A model generated the notes under the pieces. The model did no database searches. It worked only from the letters and a program-made list of their open reading frames with translations, and had not been told where the DNA came from. From assembly GCA_948470475.1 (NCBI GenBank), contig OX419347.1, positions 2,527,572 to 2,591,571 on the forward strand: a stretch of 64,000 nucleotides of DNA, read 5' to 3'. How positions within the stretch are numbered: position 1 is the first letter of the stretch; each line of letters starts with the position of its first letter. The translations under genes and the position numbers were made by a program. This document shows, piece by piece, positions 1 through 11,750 of this stretch. This DNA is from Galaxea fascicularis (Eukaryota > Cnidaria > Anthozoa > Scleractinia > Euphylliidae).

Positions 1-242
1 GCCACGTTTCGGGAGTCAGGTCGCCGTATCCCACTGTTGTCATGGTGATGAGGCACCACCAAAAGGATTGAGGGACAGAATTAAAGGACGTTTCCCTGTT
101 CATCATGATTTCAATGTAGTAGACGATACTGGAGAACATTACCACAGGGATGAGGAGAATAAGCAACAGGAGGACAAGCTCACGTGAACTGGCCTTGAGT
201 GTGTGAATCATGATTTGAAGTCCATAGGAGAGTTTCACAAAC
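1..242 (-). CDS. Kv-A, coding exon 3 (end of S4, S5, pore), cut by window edge
   Basis: Third coding exon, entered in phase 2 after a GGCAG acceptor and restoring the split arginine codon. It completes S4 (R-F-V-K-L, so the S4 charges are R, R, R, K at every third residue), then encodes the S4-S5 linker (GLQIMIHTLKASSREL), S5 (LVLLLLILLIPVVMFSSIVYYIE), the turret and the pore helix SFWWCLITMTTVGYGD with the canonical K+ selectivity filter, ending at LTPETW at base 1. S6 and the C-terminal tail lie outside the window, so gene length and completeness cannot be judged. Confidence 0.93.
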
Positions 243-796
243 CTGCCAAACAGAAAACGTTTGACATCAGATTAAATAAACGGTTGGCTTTCGCCACTTT
301 CCGAGCTGAGGTCTCATCGTTCTCCATGATCTTTAGCCGTAATAGACCTTTTTAGCTTGTCGATTTTGTTTTCCCAATGTAGACCATGTGATCTTCCCAA
401 GGGAATTTGCTTTTTGTCTTTTCATAAATTATGCGTACATATGCACGTAAATATGGCGAAATTTCAAAGAAACAGTTCTCTAGGGTAACATCACGTGGTC
501 TACAATGTGAAAACAAAATCTACAAGCTAAAAAGGTCTATTGTTATCAGGGTAAGAGGGGCTGTTGTGGCTGATAAATTAGTTCTACATTTGCTGTCTAC
601 AAACGATATGTTAGACATGACCACTCAAATGAAAGCTACTGAACAGTACTTTCCTGTGGTGCTGTGTTATTATGCTGTACAAGGCGGTTCTAACTTTTGA
701 GTCTGTAGATCAAATCCTAAAGTGTGACCATTCAGTACTTTCCACCTTGCGTAAGGTTCTATTTTATAAATCGTAAGCAAATATAAATTTGTTCAC
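243..796 (-). other. Kv-A intron 2
   Basis: Intron bounded by GTGAAC (donor, 3' of base 797) and GGCAG (acceptor, next to 242), phase 2. The only structure seen inside is one copy of the roughly 110-bp dispersed repeat at about 637-757. Short open frames here look like chance. Confidence 0.85.
637..757 (+). repeat. Dispersed 110-bp repeat, copy in Kv-A intron 2
   Basis: Copy of a family whose core reads TGTACAAGG-GGTTCTAACTTT then GAGTCTGT, CCTAAAGTGTGACCATT and (upstream) CAGTACTTTCCTGTGGTGCTG. Other copies: 1568-1745, 14545-14625, 15150-15235, 34655-34960, 43015-43150, 43440-43800, about 56606-56685, about 59320-59400 and 63020-63140, in both orientations. No coding capacity is evident. 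Confidence 0.85.
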
Positions 797-1113
797 CTGA
801 ATAATCTCATCACTCGGATGACTAAAAGCATCTTCACCTTGTCGTCATGGAAGAAATAGGAAACATAAAATGGCAAAATCGATATTAGATCGATCCAGTT
901 CATGGGCTTCTTAAAAAATTCGATTGTCTTCGGACAGAAGATCACCCTAACTAGGAATTCCAGGGTGAAAAAACTACTGCAAACGATTTCAAGAATCTCC
1001 AGTCCGTGGGGATTTCCCATGATATCTCCTCCTTTGCGAATTCCTGGCAACGTGGATGCGCAAAATGCGGCAATAGATAAACTGATGAAGAAACAGGAGA
1101 GATAAGACACAAC
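797..1113 (-). CDS. Kv-A, coding exon 2 (S1 to first half of S4)
   Basis: Second coding exon of the Shaw-like channel. The acceptor is a pyrimidine tract ending CACAG and the frame is entered in phase 0, matching exon 1. It encodes S1 (VVSYLSCFFISL...), the S1-S2 loop, S2 (FFTLEFLVRVIFCP, containing the conserved phenylalanine and acidic residue of the charge-transfer centre), S3 (NWIDLISILPFYV) and the start of the S4 voltage sensor (LLVIRVMRLF). It leaves at TTCAG|GTGAAC in phase 2, so the intron cuts the third S4 arginine codon. Kv-B has no intron there. The upstream in-frame sequence to 1155 is intronic. Confidence 0.92.
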
Positions 1114-3282
1114 CTGTGAAAGAAAAAAATATTCTTCAATATTTGCTGTATTCATTCAGTGTTTTCCAGAGGTAAACACTGAGGTATGCGCAGTGATTTT
1201 GTTTTTAGATAAGGAATATGTTGTAATTCAAGTGGGCGTGCTTTAACTTGCCTTAAATTACCTATACATCATACTGTACCTCAGTGTATACAAATGTGTT
1301 ACAAATTTAAATGAAAAGCACTTTTTCTAGTTTACTTGTAACATGACATTAAAAATATAGCGTCTTAGAATTTAAAATTTTCATTTCTACATTCACAACT
1401 TAGGGGCAAATGTATATTTGTAATATCGGCATGAAATACTGTCGAAAGATATTTTTCGATGTGCTAATGTTGACTACGCTGTGCACATTTTCTCCCAATT
1501 TTTGTGTTTGTTCATACATTTGAAACGTGAGATTACTGACATATCTGTGGTTATTGTTTATTATGCTGGTTATGCTGTACAAGCTGGTTGTAATGTTTGA
1601 GTCTGTGCACGACATCCTAAAGTGTGGCCATTCTGTGGTGCTGTTTATTATGCTGTACAAGGGGGTTCTAACTTTTGAGTCTGTTGATCAAATCCTAAAG
1701 TGTGACCATTCAAATAAAAGCTACTGAACAGTACGTTGCACGATGCTGTTTATTGTACTAAGTTAATTTTAAATTACTCAAAACATTGCAGTTCGATCAA
1801 ATGTGCTTTCCTTTGCTTTCCTGTAAAACTGTTTATCATAGTGATTATGCCGTACAAGGTGATGTAAATTTAAACACGGGGATGCCTGAGATTTGAAGTG
1901 TGACAAAAACGTAAAAGCTATTAACAGAGTATCGACGTGGCGTGGGTTTTTTTAAAACTCTGATGAATGAAGCTGTCTTGAATTAAAAAAACGAAAACGA
2001 AAACAATACTTCTGTTACAATTTTTAATTGAACGCTCCACATTTTAGCGCCCTTGAAAGCTGGAACAGAAATTACTAAACGATTTACCTTCTATGCAAAC
2101 AACCAATAGAATGCGATTTAGAATAACGTCGAGTTCATTTGATGACGTCACGAGCACCTGTATCAGTGAGCGATTTGATTGGGCGACGAATATGTGTATT
2201 ATTGTAAACATGAATTCAATTAGTGATACTTAATTAAAAGCACATCCGCCATTTCCTTAGTTGATCTCTTGAAATTCGTTTTTCAAGCACACAGCGTTTA
2301 TACTTCGTTAGCAATAAAGGGAGTTTACCTATATTTCGACATCATTTAACGAATTGTTTCAGTAAATCGTATTTTTTAAAGAATCTTCGAGTATTCAAGA
2401 AACAGTTTTCTTTATTCTCCACGGAGCTTTGTAATCAAATAGTCCACTGTTTTCGCTCATAATTCGTACTAAACTCCTTTGTTTTGTTTGATGAGGTAGC
2501 TTCGTTTACCCGCCGAATTTTAGTAAAACGTTTGAAGCAGTGTTGATATCGTTTCCCCAAATCGTGTCGCGTGAAATAAAGTGCTTTCCGTTTTCGCTAT
2601 CTCTTCTTGAAATTGCCAAAGGTGAAAAAGATAATTTTTCTCAATTTCCACGGAGAGAGTGTAATTTAGCACGTTGACCGACGGGTTCTCTTTTCTGTGG
2701 AAGAAAATGTCAACATAGAAGCTGTAAACAGATTTTCCCAAGTTATCATTCAATTTAAAAATGCTTGTCTAAATGTGGCTGACAGCAAAATGCAGTGCCG
2801 CGCCATGCAAAGTAAGAGAGCGAGAAATGGATACTAACTAGAAAGGAAAGATTTTTCTAATAACCTGTAAATTATAGGCAACATTTATGCAAAAAAATTG
2901 AATTTAATTCAGCAACGGAAGCTTTTGCAACGAAATTAACTCCAGCTTTTAACACGATATAGAGATAAAATTGCTATCAGGGACCGTATTTTCCTTTTAA
3001 AGCCTGAATTACGTAGTTCAAGAGACTGATCTGCTTCGCTGAAACTCCCACGGCGTTAGTATCACTTCAAGATCTCTATTTCCTTGAATTTCTGGGAGAT
3101 TTATAAGTCGTTTCAATTTAAATTGAATTTGTCATCACTGACACATTTTAATTTCTGGAGGAGCCAATAATATTTTTCTCGTCGTTATCAAAACTACTGA
3201 ACAATTTTATCAAAACACGAAGCTCCAAATGTTACACCCAGTTGCGGTTTACTCTATTGCTTTTGTAAATACGATAGTTTAC
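1114..3282 (-). other. Kv-A intron 1
   Basis: Phase-0 intron in the T1-S1 linker, at the same position as the Kv-B intron. It holds two adjoining copies of the dispersed repeat (about 1568-1745) and a decayed copy (about 1820-1895). No exon-like segment was recognised between them. Confidence 0.85.
1568..1745 (+). repeat. Dispersed 110-bp repeat, two partial tandem units
   Basis: Two head-to-tail units of the family, each carrying ATGCTGTACAAG, then GAGTCTGT, then CCTAAAGTGTG-CCATTC. The second unit continues into the AGCTACTGAACAGTAC segment. The head-to-tail arrangement matches the 34.7-kb array and suggests the family multiplies as short tandems. Confidence 0.8.
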
Positions 3283-3813
3283 CTTGGCTAACTTAGAAGA
3301 ATGCGGTTCGTCCATAATATTCCATATTTTCGGTTGTATCCTTCTCCAGAAGTTGTCATTTCTCTCATTTATCTCTGACAGATCCGACGAAGACCTTTCA
3401 AGGTCACTCTGCTTAAGATCCTCAAAGCCTGGACCCACAAAAGCTTTTAAGTTCTCCTCGGCCTCTCGATGTTTTGTATACGTCGCCCAACAACACGGTT
3501 CCATTTGCTTTTCGTCGATTCCCCAGAAATTTAGCTCTTCCTCAAACATTGGGCCGCACATGTCCGTGGGGTAATGAAGCTTCCCCGTGCGATAGTAGTT
3601 CAAAATTTGCGTAAAAGCTCCCGGGTGTCTGTCGTAAAAAACCTCACGCTTCCCGGAGCTACCCGGCGAAACATTTTCCGCAATCCAGCATAGTCTTGTG
3701 TCTGGAAAGTTCTTGAGGGTAGATACATGAGTTTCGTGGCGGAATCCTCCAACGTTTATGATTAATGTCGATTTGTCGGACGCATCGAATTGTGTTGTTG
3801 CTTCAAAATCCAT
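3283..3813 (-). CDS. Kv-A, Shaw/Kv3-like potassium channel, coding exon 1 (T1 domain)
   Basis: First coding exon of a voltage-gated K+ channel, 177 codons from the ATG at 3813 to a phase-0 donor (AAG|GTAAAC). It encodes the cytoplasmic T1 tetramerisation (BTB-like) domain, roughly residues 15-125. The zinc-binding pattern of non-Shaker Kv channels (H-x5-C-x20-C-C) is complete at H80, C86, C107 and C108. The stretch FWGIDE...EPCCW followed by HREAEENL is the Shaw/Kv3 version of this domain. In this family T1 sets which subunits co-assemble. Translation past the donor (to 3232) is intronic. The next exon starts at 1113 in the matching phase. The closest relative in the window is Kv-B exon 1 (22528-23085), which splices at the same point. 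Shaw subfamily is confident; a one-to-one vertebrate orthologue is not claimed. Confidence 0.93.
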
Positions 3814-6800
3814 GTTTAGACACTCTTCTCTTGAAACGATCGCGGTCTCCAGCGATCGACTTAAAGTACCATATCAAGAGGTCGGTCACTAATTTGATTC
3901 TTTTTTCGATTTTGTTTGTGTTTTTCCTTTCGTTGATCAATCGATGAGAGCTGTGTTCCAGGGTTGCTCTTTTCCGAGGTCAATTCGCGTGGACGCCAAA
4001 GTTGCATTCACTCGCTGTGGTCACTCTATGGGATATAAGATTAAAGACAGAACTTTACAGGCGGTTTCATTTGCACTGCTAAGATCGAGAGCAGGTGTGA
4101 TTACGCTAAGCACTGGCTCAGATGGTTGCTTTGATAATTTCATTAGCGCGTGAAAATTTCAGGTCGTTCAAAATCGATCATTCTATCCTGAAGAAGACTT
4201 TTTGTCGATGCTAAGCTGATGAAATAAACTGGATGAAAACTGTCTCCGGCGAGTTTCGGACGCTACAGTCGGTGTTCTAAAATCGACTAGCGTAATAGAT
4301 TCACAGTCGCACAAATATTGGATCGAAGAAATGGTTTTTAGACAATAGATTGTTTACAAATTGCTACTAAAGGATAAAAACCGACTGAAAACCACGACTG
4401 GTCGAATCATTAAGGCTGATAAAGTTTTATGTGAGAGTGTGTTCCGGGTATTTGCGCAACCTAACTAACCTACGCAGCCATAATAAATGCTAAAACTAAA
4501 CAAATTTGAATGAAATCAAGTAAAGCAATGAATGTATTCAAAATACCTTGCTTTGTTTCGGTTCCTAAACCGAGGAAATTATCCGCTTTTTATCGAGATG
4601 CCGATTTTTGATTGTTGCAGTTTTTTCGATCATGAACAACGGGAAGTCTGAGGCCGCGCGCCTGGTCGCGAAAGGATAAAATTCATCTTTGAATTGCGTT
4701 TTGCAAGACAACTGCGAAATGAATGCTTAAATGTATGAAAATGGTGTCGGCTTAGGAGCTGTTTTAAACAACAATGCAACAACCAACTGGGCTAATTGAC
4801 TGCTGTACCTAGCCAGAGTCTGTATTGAAACAAATGCCATATCCATTGATCCTCCGTCAGGCTCCCAGAATTTTTATCGTCACGTTATTGTTCGAATTAT
4901 TGGTCACATGTTCTGTCTTAAAACAGTTTGGCATACAGTAACTACAGTGTAGTTTTCTTTTCATTTCCTTCAGGTTTATTTGCCTAATGTAAGGAGAAAA
5001 ATTAATTAGATAGCTGCCAAAAGCTAACAAATTGAGAGCTGCCAAAATTGACGCAATTTGTGTGGGGAAAGAGATCGAAAAAACAAAGAATCGAATGAAT
5101 GAGATTAACATCAAACGAAAACGCTTTTGCTTAGAATTAAAATTTGCGATTAAAAAGAAGGACTAAATGGCACGTTGTGGACAATTGCCAAGGTCCTCAT
5201 TAAATTAAAGCGAGACGATTTCACTTTATAATTTGTACACTTTTTGGGGTTTAGAGCAGACATTAGAGTTAAAAGCATATTTAAGTAACGATGCAAGCTT
5301 CCCACGGAAATACACATTTTATCTATTAAGCTCGATACTAAAACGCTCAGTGCATTAAAAGAACGCAATGGGCGGTGGAGAAAGTAATGTTGAATTACCT
5401 GGACCGGCACCACCGTGCTAACATCAACCCGCGGCGTTTTCGCGTCGGCAACGTCGCCATGCAATTTGCTATCATCTTTCAAACAAAACCGTGGTACATC
5501 CTTATTTATCAAATGCCAAGAAACCTGACCAAACCCTGACGTCCATATTGTATATTATTCTTAATATGCATTTATAATAGCACGTATTGCGCGAAGTTAT
5601 AGACGAATCAATCTGATATTACAAGATATCGATCGTAAATTTCCTGCATCGATGATACTGCTGTATATTTTTTCCACGGCTGGTATAACTTGATAAGATA
5701 TCCTAAGTGTTAAAACAAATTCATTCTTAAAGAAATCAAGCGTCCTCCCTGAACACCAGTGAGGTAACTTACTTAGCGTTTTTGTTGTCGCTTTTTGTTC
5801 ACTTGGCTTGGCTAAGTTTCTTACCAACCTTAGTACTTTAGATAAGTAGATCAACAATTCCATGATGATACCAAAATCAAACATTTCAGATGTAAAAATT
5901 GTACCTTTTGTCATGAATGGGACTAAAACAACAACAAGTCTTTCTGCTTCCTCCTTTTGCCGTAATTCATCGCATTATTATTTTTGTTTTTGAATTTAAA
6001 TTATTTAGGTGGTATCGGATTGTCATAATTAATATTTTAAGGTGCTCTAAAATCAACGTTTCGTTTGACGGGCACTTGCTTATTCTGCGCATTTTTCGCG
6101 AAAGGACAGCAAAGTTGCCTTTGCAATTCCAACATGTGAAAAAATCATCATAAGTACCTGCACTGTACCTCACTTGACATTTGGAGTTGTTACCGTGCAT
6201 GCCTGCTTGCGAACAAGCTTTATCCGTGAATCCGTTTTACAGTAGTTCCGTGACAAACAAAGACTGCCGAAACTTAAGAGTAGATGTCCTATCAACCGCT
6301 TTGCTGAAGATGATAAAATACGTGATATAACGAACAGTTGTTTTTAAAAAGCCCTCAAGTAATCTAGATTTCCTGGATATGCTAATAATAAATTTGCGTT
6401 GCTTGCCCCAAGGTGAGTCACTCTAATTGGCTTGTCCAGATCAAGATCTTTACTCCATTACGTAAGCACTGTTATAGTATTTTTTCTTCCCAGATACCCG
6501 GTTTTTGCCCACAACTTAGTGAACGTGCTAAGTGGATTTAGTGTCTTTTGTGTTTTCATAATACCTTAAAACTCATGCCGTCATTGAAATTTCTGATGTA
6601 CTACGAAACAATTTTTCCGTGATGGTGGCTTGTTTCGTGCATCTGACACTCAAGCCACCATGACCGGATTTTTGAAGCTAAATGTCAGTCCCGTAGATCA
6701 AGGGTAATCATTCACATAAAAGTGTTGAGTAACATTTTCCTGTAGTGTTGTTTCCAATTCAAGGTGGTTCCAGCTCAGTTTGAGACTGTGGACGTAATTT

Positions 6801-8007
6801 TATAGTTTTGATAGTTGAAAGCTAGTTTGAACCGGTGCTTTAGGACGTGGAAGAAGGAAACAGCACATAAAGACAAAGACAAACAGACACAACTGGCTGG
6901 CTGTTGTTTCTAAAACCAGGTTTCAACTCTTGATGTACCATTAATTAACACCGTATCTGTAATGATTCCTGGAGACTTCTTTTAAACTCTGGCGTCATTT
7001 ACATTTGTGGCATTTTCAATTGTAATAATTGTTGTTAGTATTGAAAGCAAACAATGAACTCTTAAAGTGAAATTAAAAGTCGGTGTTTGAAACCGCAGTT
7101 ATCATGCATGAATATTTTATTGCCTCCTTTTCGCACGTTAGGTCATGTAATGCAGTTTGAGATTCTCTCTCGAATCTTTTTTTATCTAAAGTTCGTAAGA
7201 AAGCTGAGGTTTCTAATTTTAAGTGTATTTGTGTGTCCATTTGAAAAAAAACTGCTGAGCAATACCTTACCGAGAAGCTGTTTATTATTCTGTACAGTTC
7301 CAGAGTATTTCTAACTCTTAGGTTTTTTAAATTCTTACCATTCAACTGAAAGGTGCAGGAAGCCATACTTTCTAGTGTCTCCAACAACTTAACCTGTAGA
7401 TATAAATTCGTTTCCCATAAATGAAAGCTCCTAAGAGATACGTGTGTCCGTGCGCGGCTGTCTGTTTGCCATACTTTGTCAAGTGGAAATTAAAAAAGAT
7501 AAAACTTGGTACCTTAATGAAAGATTTGAGACTCTCAGACTAAACTAAGCCAAGTGTCAACAGACATTTCTCAATTTGCATGATTTTGATTTTGATAGGG
7601 AACAAGCGGTCCTCACTTCAGAGACAACTCGTGTTTTTGTCATGAAAATTTGACTGTCATAAATTGTAGCGTTATTCAGTACGTATCTAATAAAATAAAA
7701 TTATGTAAACGTTTGCAAACTGTAGAGTTGTAGTTAATTCAGGAAAATTTGTTTTCATTCTGTAGCAGACGTTTTTCGTGCGATAAAATCCGCCATCTTG
7801 CAATGAAAAAACACATTGCAAAATGCAGTACGTGTGTGGAAAATGCCTCTAAGTGATCTTGTGCCAAAAGTTTGAAATCCAGACCAAATAATAGAACAGT
7901 TTTCAATTAAGCGTCGAAAGTAATTCGCGTTTGCTTTGTTTTTGCTCGTTCTTTACTCCTTAATCTTTAATAGAGGTGCTCCTATAACAGTAAAAACTAT
8001 ACTATAG

Positions 8008-8200
8008 TCTGTGATTGGTTTACAAAACTCGCGCCACTTTCTCAGCCAATGAAAACCAAACCCAAAACCAATCGCTTTTTTTTCGCGTTTCTCGCCGGTT
8101 GCATGCAGTTACTTTAAATTCTGATTGGTTCACGGAGCTGTCTTCGTCTCTTGTGATTGGTCAGAGTAATTGGTTTGGTCTGCTTTGGTTTACGACACTC
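8008..8200. repeat. CCAAT-rich segment, probably a decayed repeat
   Basis: At least five CCAAT/ATTGG boxes lie within about 170 bp (GATTGGTTT near 8011, GCCAATG near 8045, ACCAATCG near 8068, GATTGGTTC near 8122, GATTGGTCA near 8154), with Kv-free sequence on both sides. It could be a CCAAT-bearing promoter fragment, but repeat origin looks more likely because no gene starts nearby. Confidence 0.45.
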
Positions 8201-8286
8201 ACTTGTAACCACTCCAAGGTACCGAGTAATTAATTCAAACTACTCTCTTGAAATGGGTGAGATGAGGCTGAGTTCGTTGCTAATTA

Positions 8287-8476
8287 GGCCATTTTCGTAT
8301 TACCTTGAGCCTCTTTTTCAAAGCGAGTCTAGGTGCTCATCCTTTCATATGCAAATCAATTTTCATTCACACGCAAATTAAACTCATTTTAATGTGAATG
8401 AAAATTGATTTCCATATGAAAGGATGAGCAACAAGACTCGTTTTGAAAAAGAGCCTGAGGTAATTCGGAAATGGCC
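8287..8476. mobile_element. MITE-like inverted-repeat element, 190 bp, TA-flanked
   Basis: The two halves are long inverted repeats of about 85 bp with few mismatches, starting GGCCATTTTCGTATTACC and ending with its near-complement. A loop of about 25 bp sits between them. TA dinucleotides abut both ends, which would fit a Tc1/mariner-type target duplication. It carries no transposase. The transcript would fold into one long hairpin. Confidence 0.75.
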
Positions 8477-8630
8477 TATTTCTATTCCGATGTCTGCAAT
8501 TGCAGATACTTTTAATCCCAGGTACATTTGTTCCTCCTCATTTCCCGAAAAGCGTGTTCTGAGGTCTATCCTTCATGCTAAATTTTGTGGAAATTACTTG
8601 ACCGCGTTTTTTTTTCAACACCGATATTCT

Positions 8631-8657
8631 TCATCATCATCATCATCATCATCATCT
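8631..8657 (+). repeat. (TCA)n microsatellite
   Basis: Nine uninterrupted TCA units; produces serine or histidine runs in chance open frames. Confidence 0.9.
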
Positions 8658-11563
8658 TTATTTAAAACACGGAATCCCATTCAATATTGTTTGTTCCTTG
8701 TTTGCCATAAATTTCACATGCGGCGCTGGTCATGGTTCGAAAAGGTCTGTCTGCGTTCTTCTTGGGTTACTTCTGAAAGTAAATACCTCTATTGTAGGAA
8801 TTGAGTGGTTTGACTGATAGCAACACTTCTAAATTCTTATTTTAAACCTGAAGTAGATTTTTCCCATTTGGGAAGAATACTAAAATCGTTGATTGTTATG
8901 CAATGGAAAAAATGTCGTAGATTTTCCAAAATGAAATTTGTGTTTACTTAGATTCAAGTACGGATCAAGGACAATATCTTGACAACTGCGCACCCACCCC
9001 TCCCCTCAGTAATCAGCCCTCCCATACAAACGTAAGACATTAAAAAAGGAGTGAGTACTTTATTCCTAAATGCTAAATTCCCAGGACATCATATTAAAGT
9101 GTGCAGTTTGAATGAATACCGACAATACATTTGTCTTTGATTTTAAAAATGTATTATTACAGTCCGGTATCCCTGTGGTTTCAGACTGCGTGTTTTCTGC
9201 CACTTCTTTCATGGAAGAGTTCTCAAACAGCTAAATTTTTCCTTGTTATATTAGTCTTTTCTCATTCGTAAGAATCCAGCTATTATAATCATGGTAAAAG
9301 GAGAAATTCTGTGTCAGCGATTTGTTCACCTTTAATGAGATGTCCGTTCAGCAAATTCGCACCCTTCAAGGAGTCAATCAGAAATTTCATTTTCTTCATG
9401 TGAATTCGCAGCCATGCGATTAAAGTTGGTTCAAATGTTTTAGATCGTGGATGAATTCTAAAACTTACTCATTAAAATGAAAACTACTGTTAATGATACA
9501 ACCTGGAGAACAAGTTGAAGGATTCAAAAAACACCTCAAAACTGTTGGTGTTCAAGTATGTGTTGTTTGTATAATTAAATGCAAATGATATAAGACTTTA
9601 CGTAACAGAAATTTTTTGAACTCACTTCCTTCGGCGAAACTTCGTAGTACTGGCCACTGTTCATCACATCAAGAAATTTGACTAGGCGAAACGCTAAGTG
9701 ATATTATGAAATAGAGGATGGTTCCACCGACAGTGTAAGATTTAAAAACAAAGTGCAATTGATTATTAAAAGGCAGGTTGTCAGGATTTCCTAGCAACCA
9801 CACGCTTTGAGTTAAAATATAAATAACTTGTGAATTTGCTCATACATTAGGACTTTTAAAGCGTCATCACTTATCAAAACCACCATTATGGCTATATTTT
9901 TTCTTTTACAAAAGTAACTTAGAATCATCATAGAATATGTAAAAGGTCCTTTCATATATTTCTTATGCGATGAAGGATTGAAAACGAAGGTATTAGAAAA
10001 GAAAACAAGACACGACTGAATTTTAATGTGTGCCAATTGTTATATCTCAGTCTGTTCAACTTGCATTATTCTTTTATGTTGAATACTGTATTTTTTTTAT
10101 AAAAATATGTTAGCCTGCAGGTTGAGTGCTGGGAAGGCCAGAAAGAAAACACGGACTACCACTTATTGAAAAGATGTGCGCTTATTTAAAGCCTCGGTTT
10201 TGCTTTCCCCACTTAACAACAAACGGAAATGCTGTAATGTCCGATATTCCAACTTTGTTGATGATCGATTTTTTTAACCACTGCAAGAACAATAGACGAA
10301 ACGAAGCTTCTTATAAAATAAGGAAGAAAAGTACAAATTTAGGAGACAAAATTACAGCGTAAATATATTAATGAATTGCCGCACACAATTTAGCTTCGGA
10401 ATATTTTCCTTTCTGAAGCACTGTTTATGTTTTATTTTCATCAGATCGGGAACATTCTGGTTAAATATAGCTCCTATAAAAATACAGAAACTTGGTAAGG
10501 AAGGACAGCAACCTAACTTGAGGGGAATTTCTTTTGGGAAATTAAAGTAGAAGTGGTTAATCAACTTACCATTTAACCAGTTTCAAATTCTGTCCGTCCA
10601 TACTACTTCCGTTTGGCATGCTAAAAACGAGCAGATTTCGTTAGTTATGTTTGACATAATGATAGCAGCTTGCCTTCAACAATTCCACAATGCGTCATTC
10701 TTTTAAATATGGCGACTTCTGTTGACAGTCTGCCCGCTGAGATCATTTGAATTTGAATAGCATCTCAGCCGCGAACCTCTGCTGCTATAACTTAATTCGA
10801 TGTTTAATTTGTTGTTCGCGAGTTGGTAGTGTTTACTTGGTCACTTTGTGGCATATTCCTCAACATCTTTCTGGAACCATCGACGCATTATGAGAAATAT
10901 AAAAGATTACCTTGTCTTTCATGATATCATTTTTTTTGTACTGTATAAGTGCAAATACGTGTAGAAAGGCTTAGAATTTACGGCTTAATATATGCGAATA
11001 GATGTTTCTAGAAGAAGCGCATCGTGAGGTCCCAGTCAGGTACTTCTGTCACGATTAAGTGAAATACAGTGGCAAATAGAGGGAAGATAAGGTTAAATAT
11101 GCAACACTTTAAACTAGAATGACCTGAAATATGTTGCTAGTTGTGTTTTCGCTGCAGATAAATAGAAAATTATACTACTTTATAACTTAACTACAGGTAA
11201 TTTCCCTCTTTCTTGCAGTAATCACGTTTGCGTGAATGGAGATATTCAAGCAGTGAGATGGCTACCAAAGTCGACAAAACATTTGGTGTGTTTTCGCAAG
11301 AACGTTTTTAAAACTTAGAGGAGGTTTGTAGTGTTTCCTACTTAAAAAGACATGGTCGTTAATTAGTTCTTTTGGTGGTACATTGGACATTGTTAAGAGA
11401 TGCAAAGATACGCATTGGTGATAACTTTTTCCAATTACCTCATTATAAAAAGCAGTAGGTGAGAAATTATTGATTGTTAATTCGGCGTCCTCTATTTCTT
11501 TGCGTACGTGACGTAATCTCCACTCAAATATGACGTCATTCCTTTAGCTTGGGTAGCATGTGC

Positions 11564-11750
11564 AAATACACCATTTTGCTAATTATCAGTTCCGAGTGAA
11601 CTGTGGGTAGATCTAGTCTTTTGCGAAAACGGTCATGTAAAGACGTAATTTGAAATTTTAATTTTGACAATATGCCCTCACAGAGGGCTGGATCTTCCCA
11701 CAATTCACGTGGAACTGATCATTGAGCAAAAATTAAAAAGTGGTGTATTG
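11564..11750. mobile_element. MITE-like inverted-repeat element, about 187 bp
   Basis: The ends AAATACACCATTTTGCT and the complementary AGCAAAA...TGGTGTATTG enclose further paired arms (ATCAGTTCC-GTGAA-TGTGGG-AGATC against its complement at about 11691-11720). The arms total about 50 bp with a few mismatches. No coding sequence inside; target duplication not clear. Confidence 0.6.

Noticed and set aside
5150..5512. 120-aa minus-strand open frame upstream of Kv-A, with a CCAG|GTAATT donor
   Set aside because: Could be part of a Kv-A 5' exon, but no domain and no phase constraint; Kv-A already has a good start at 3813.
8424..8804. 126-aa open frame with a serine run
   Set aside because: It starts inside an inverted-repeat element and crosses a TCA microsatellite.
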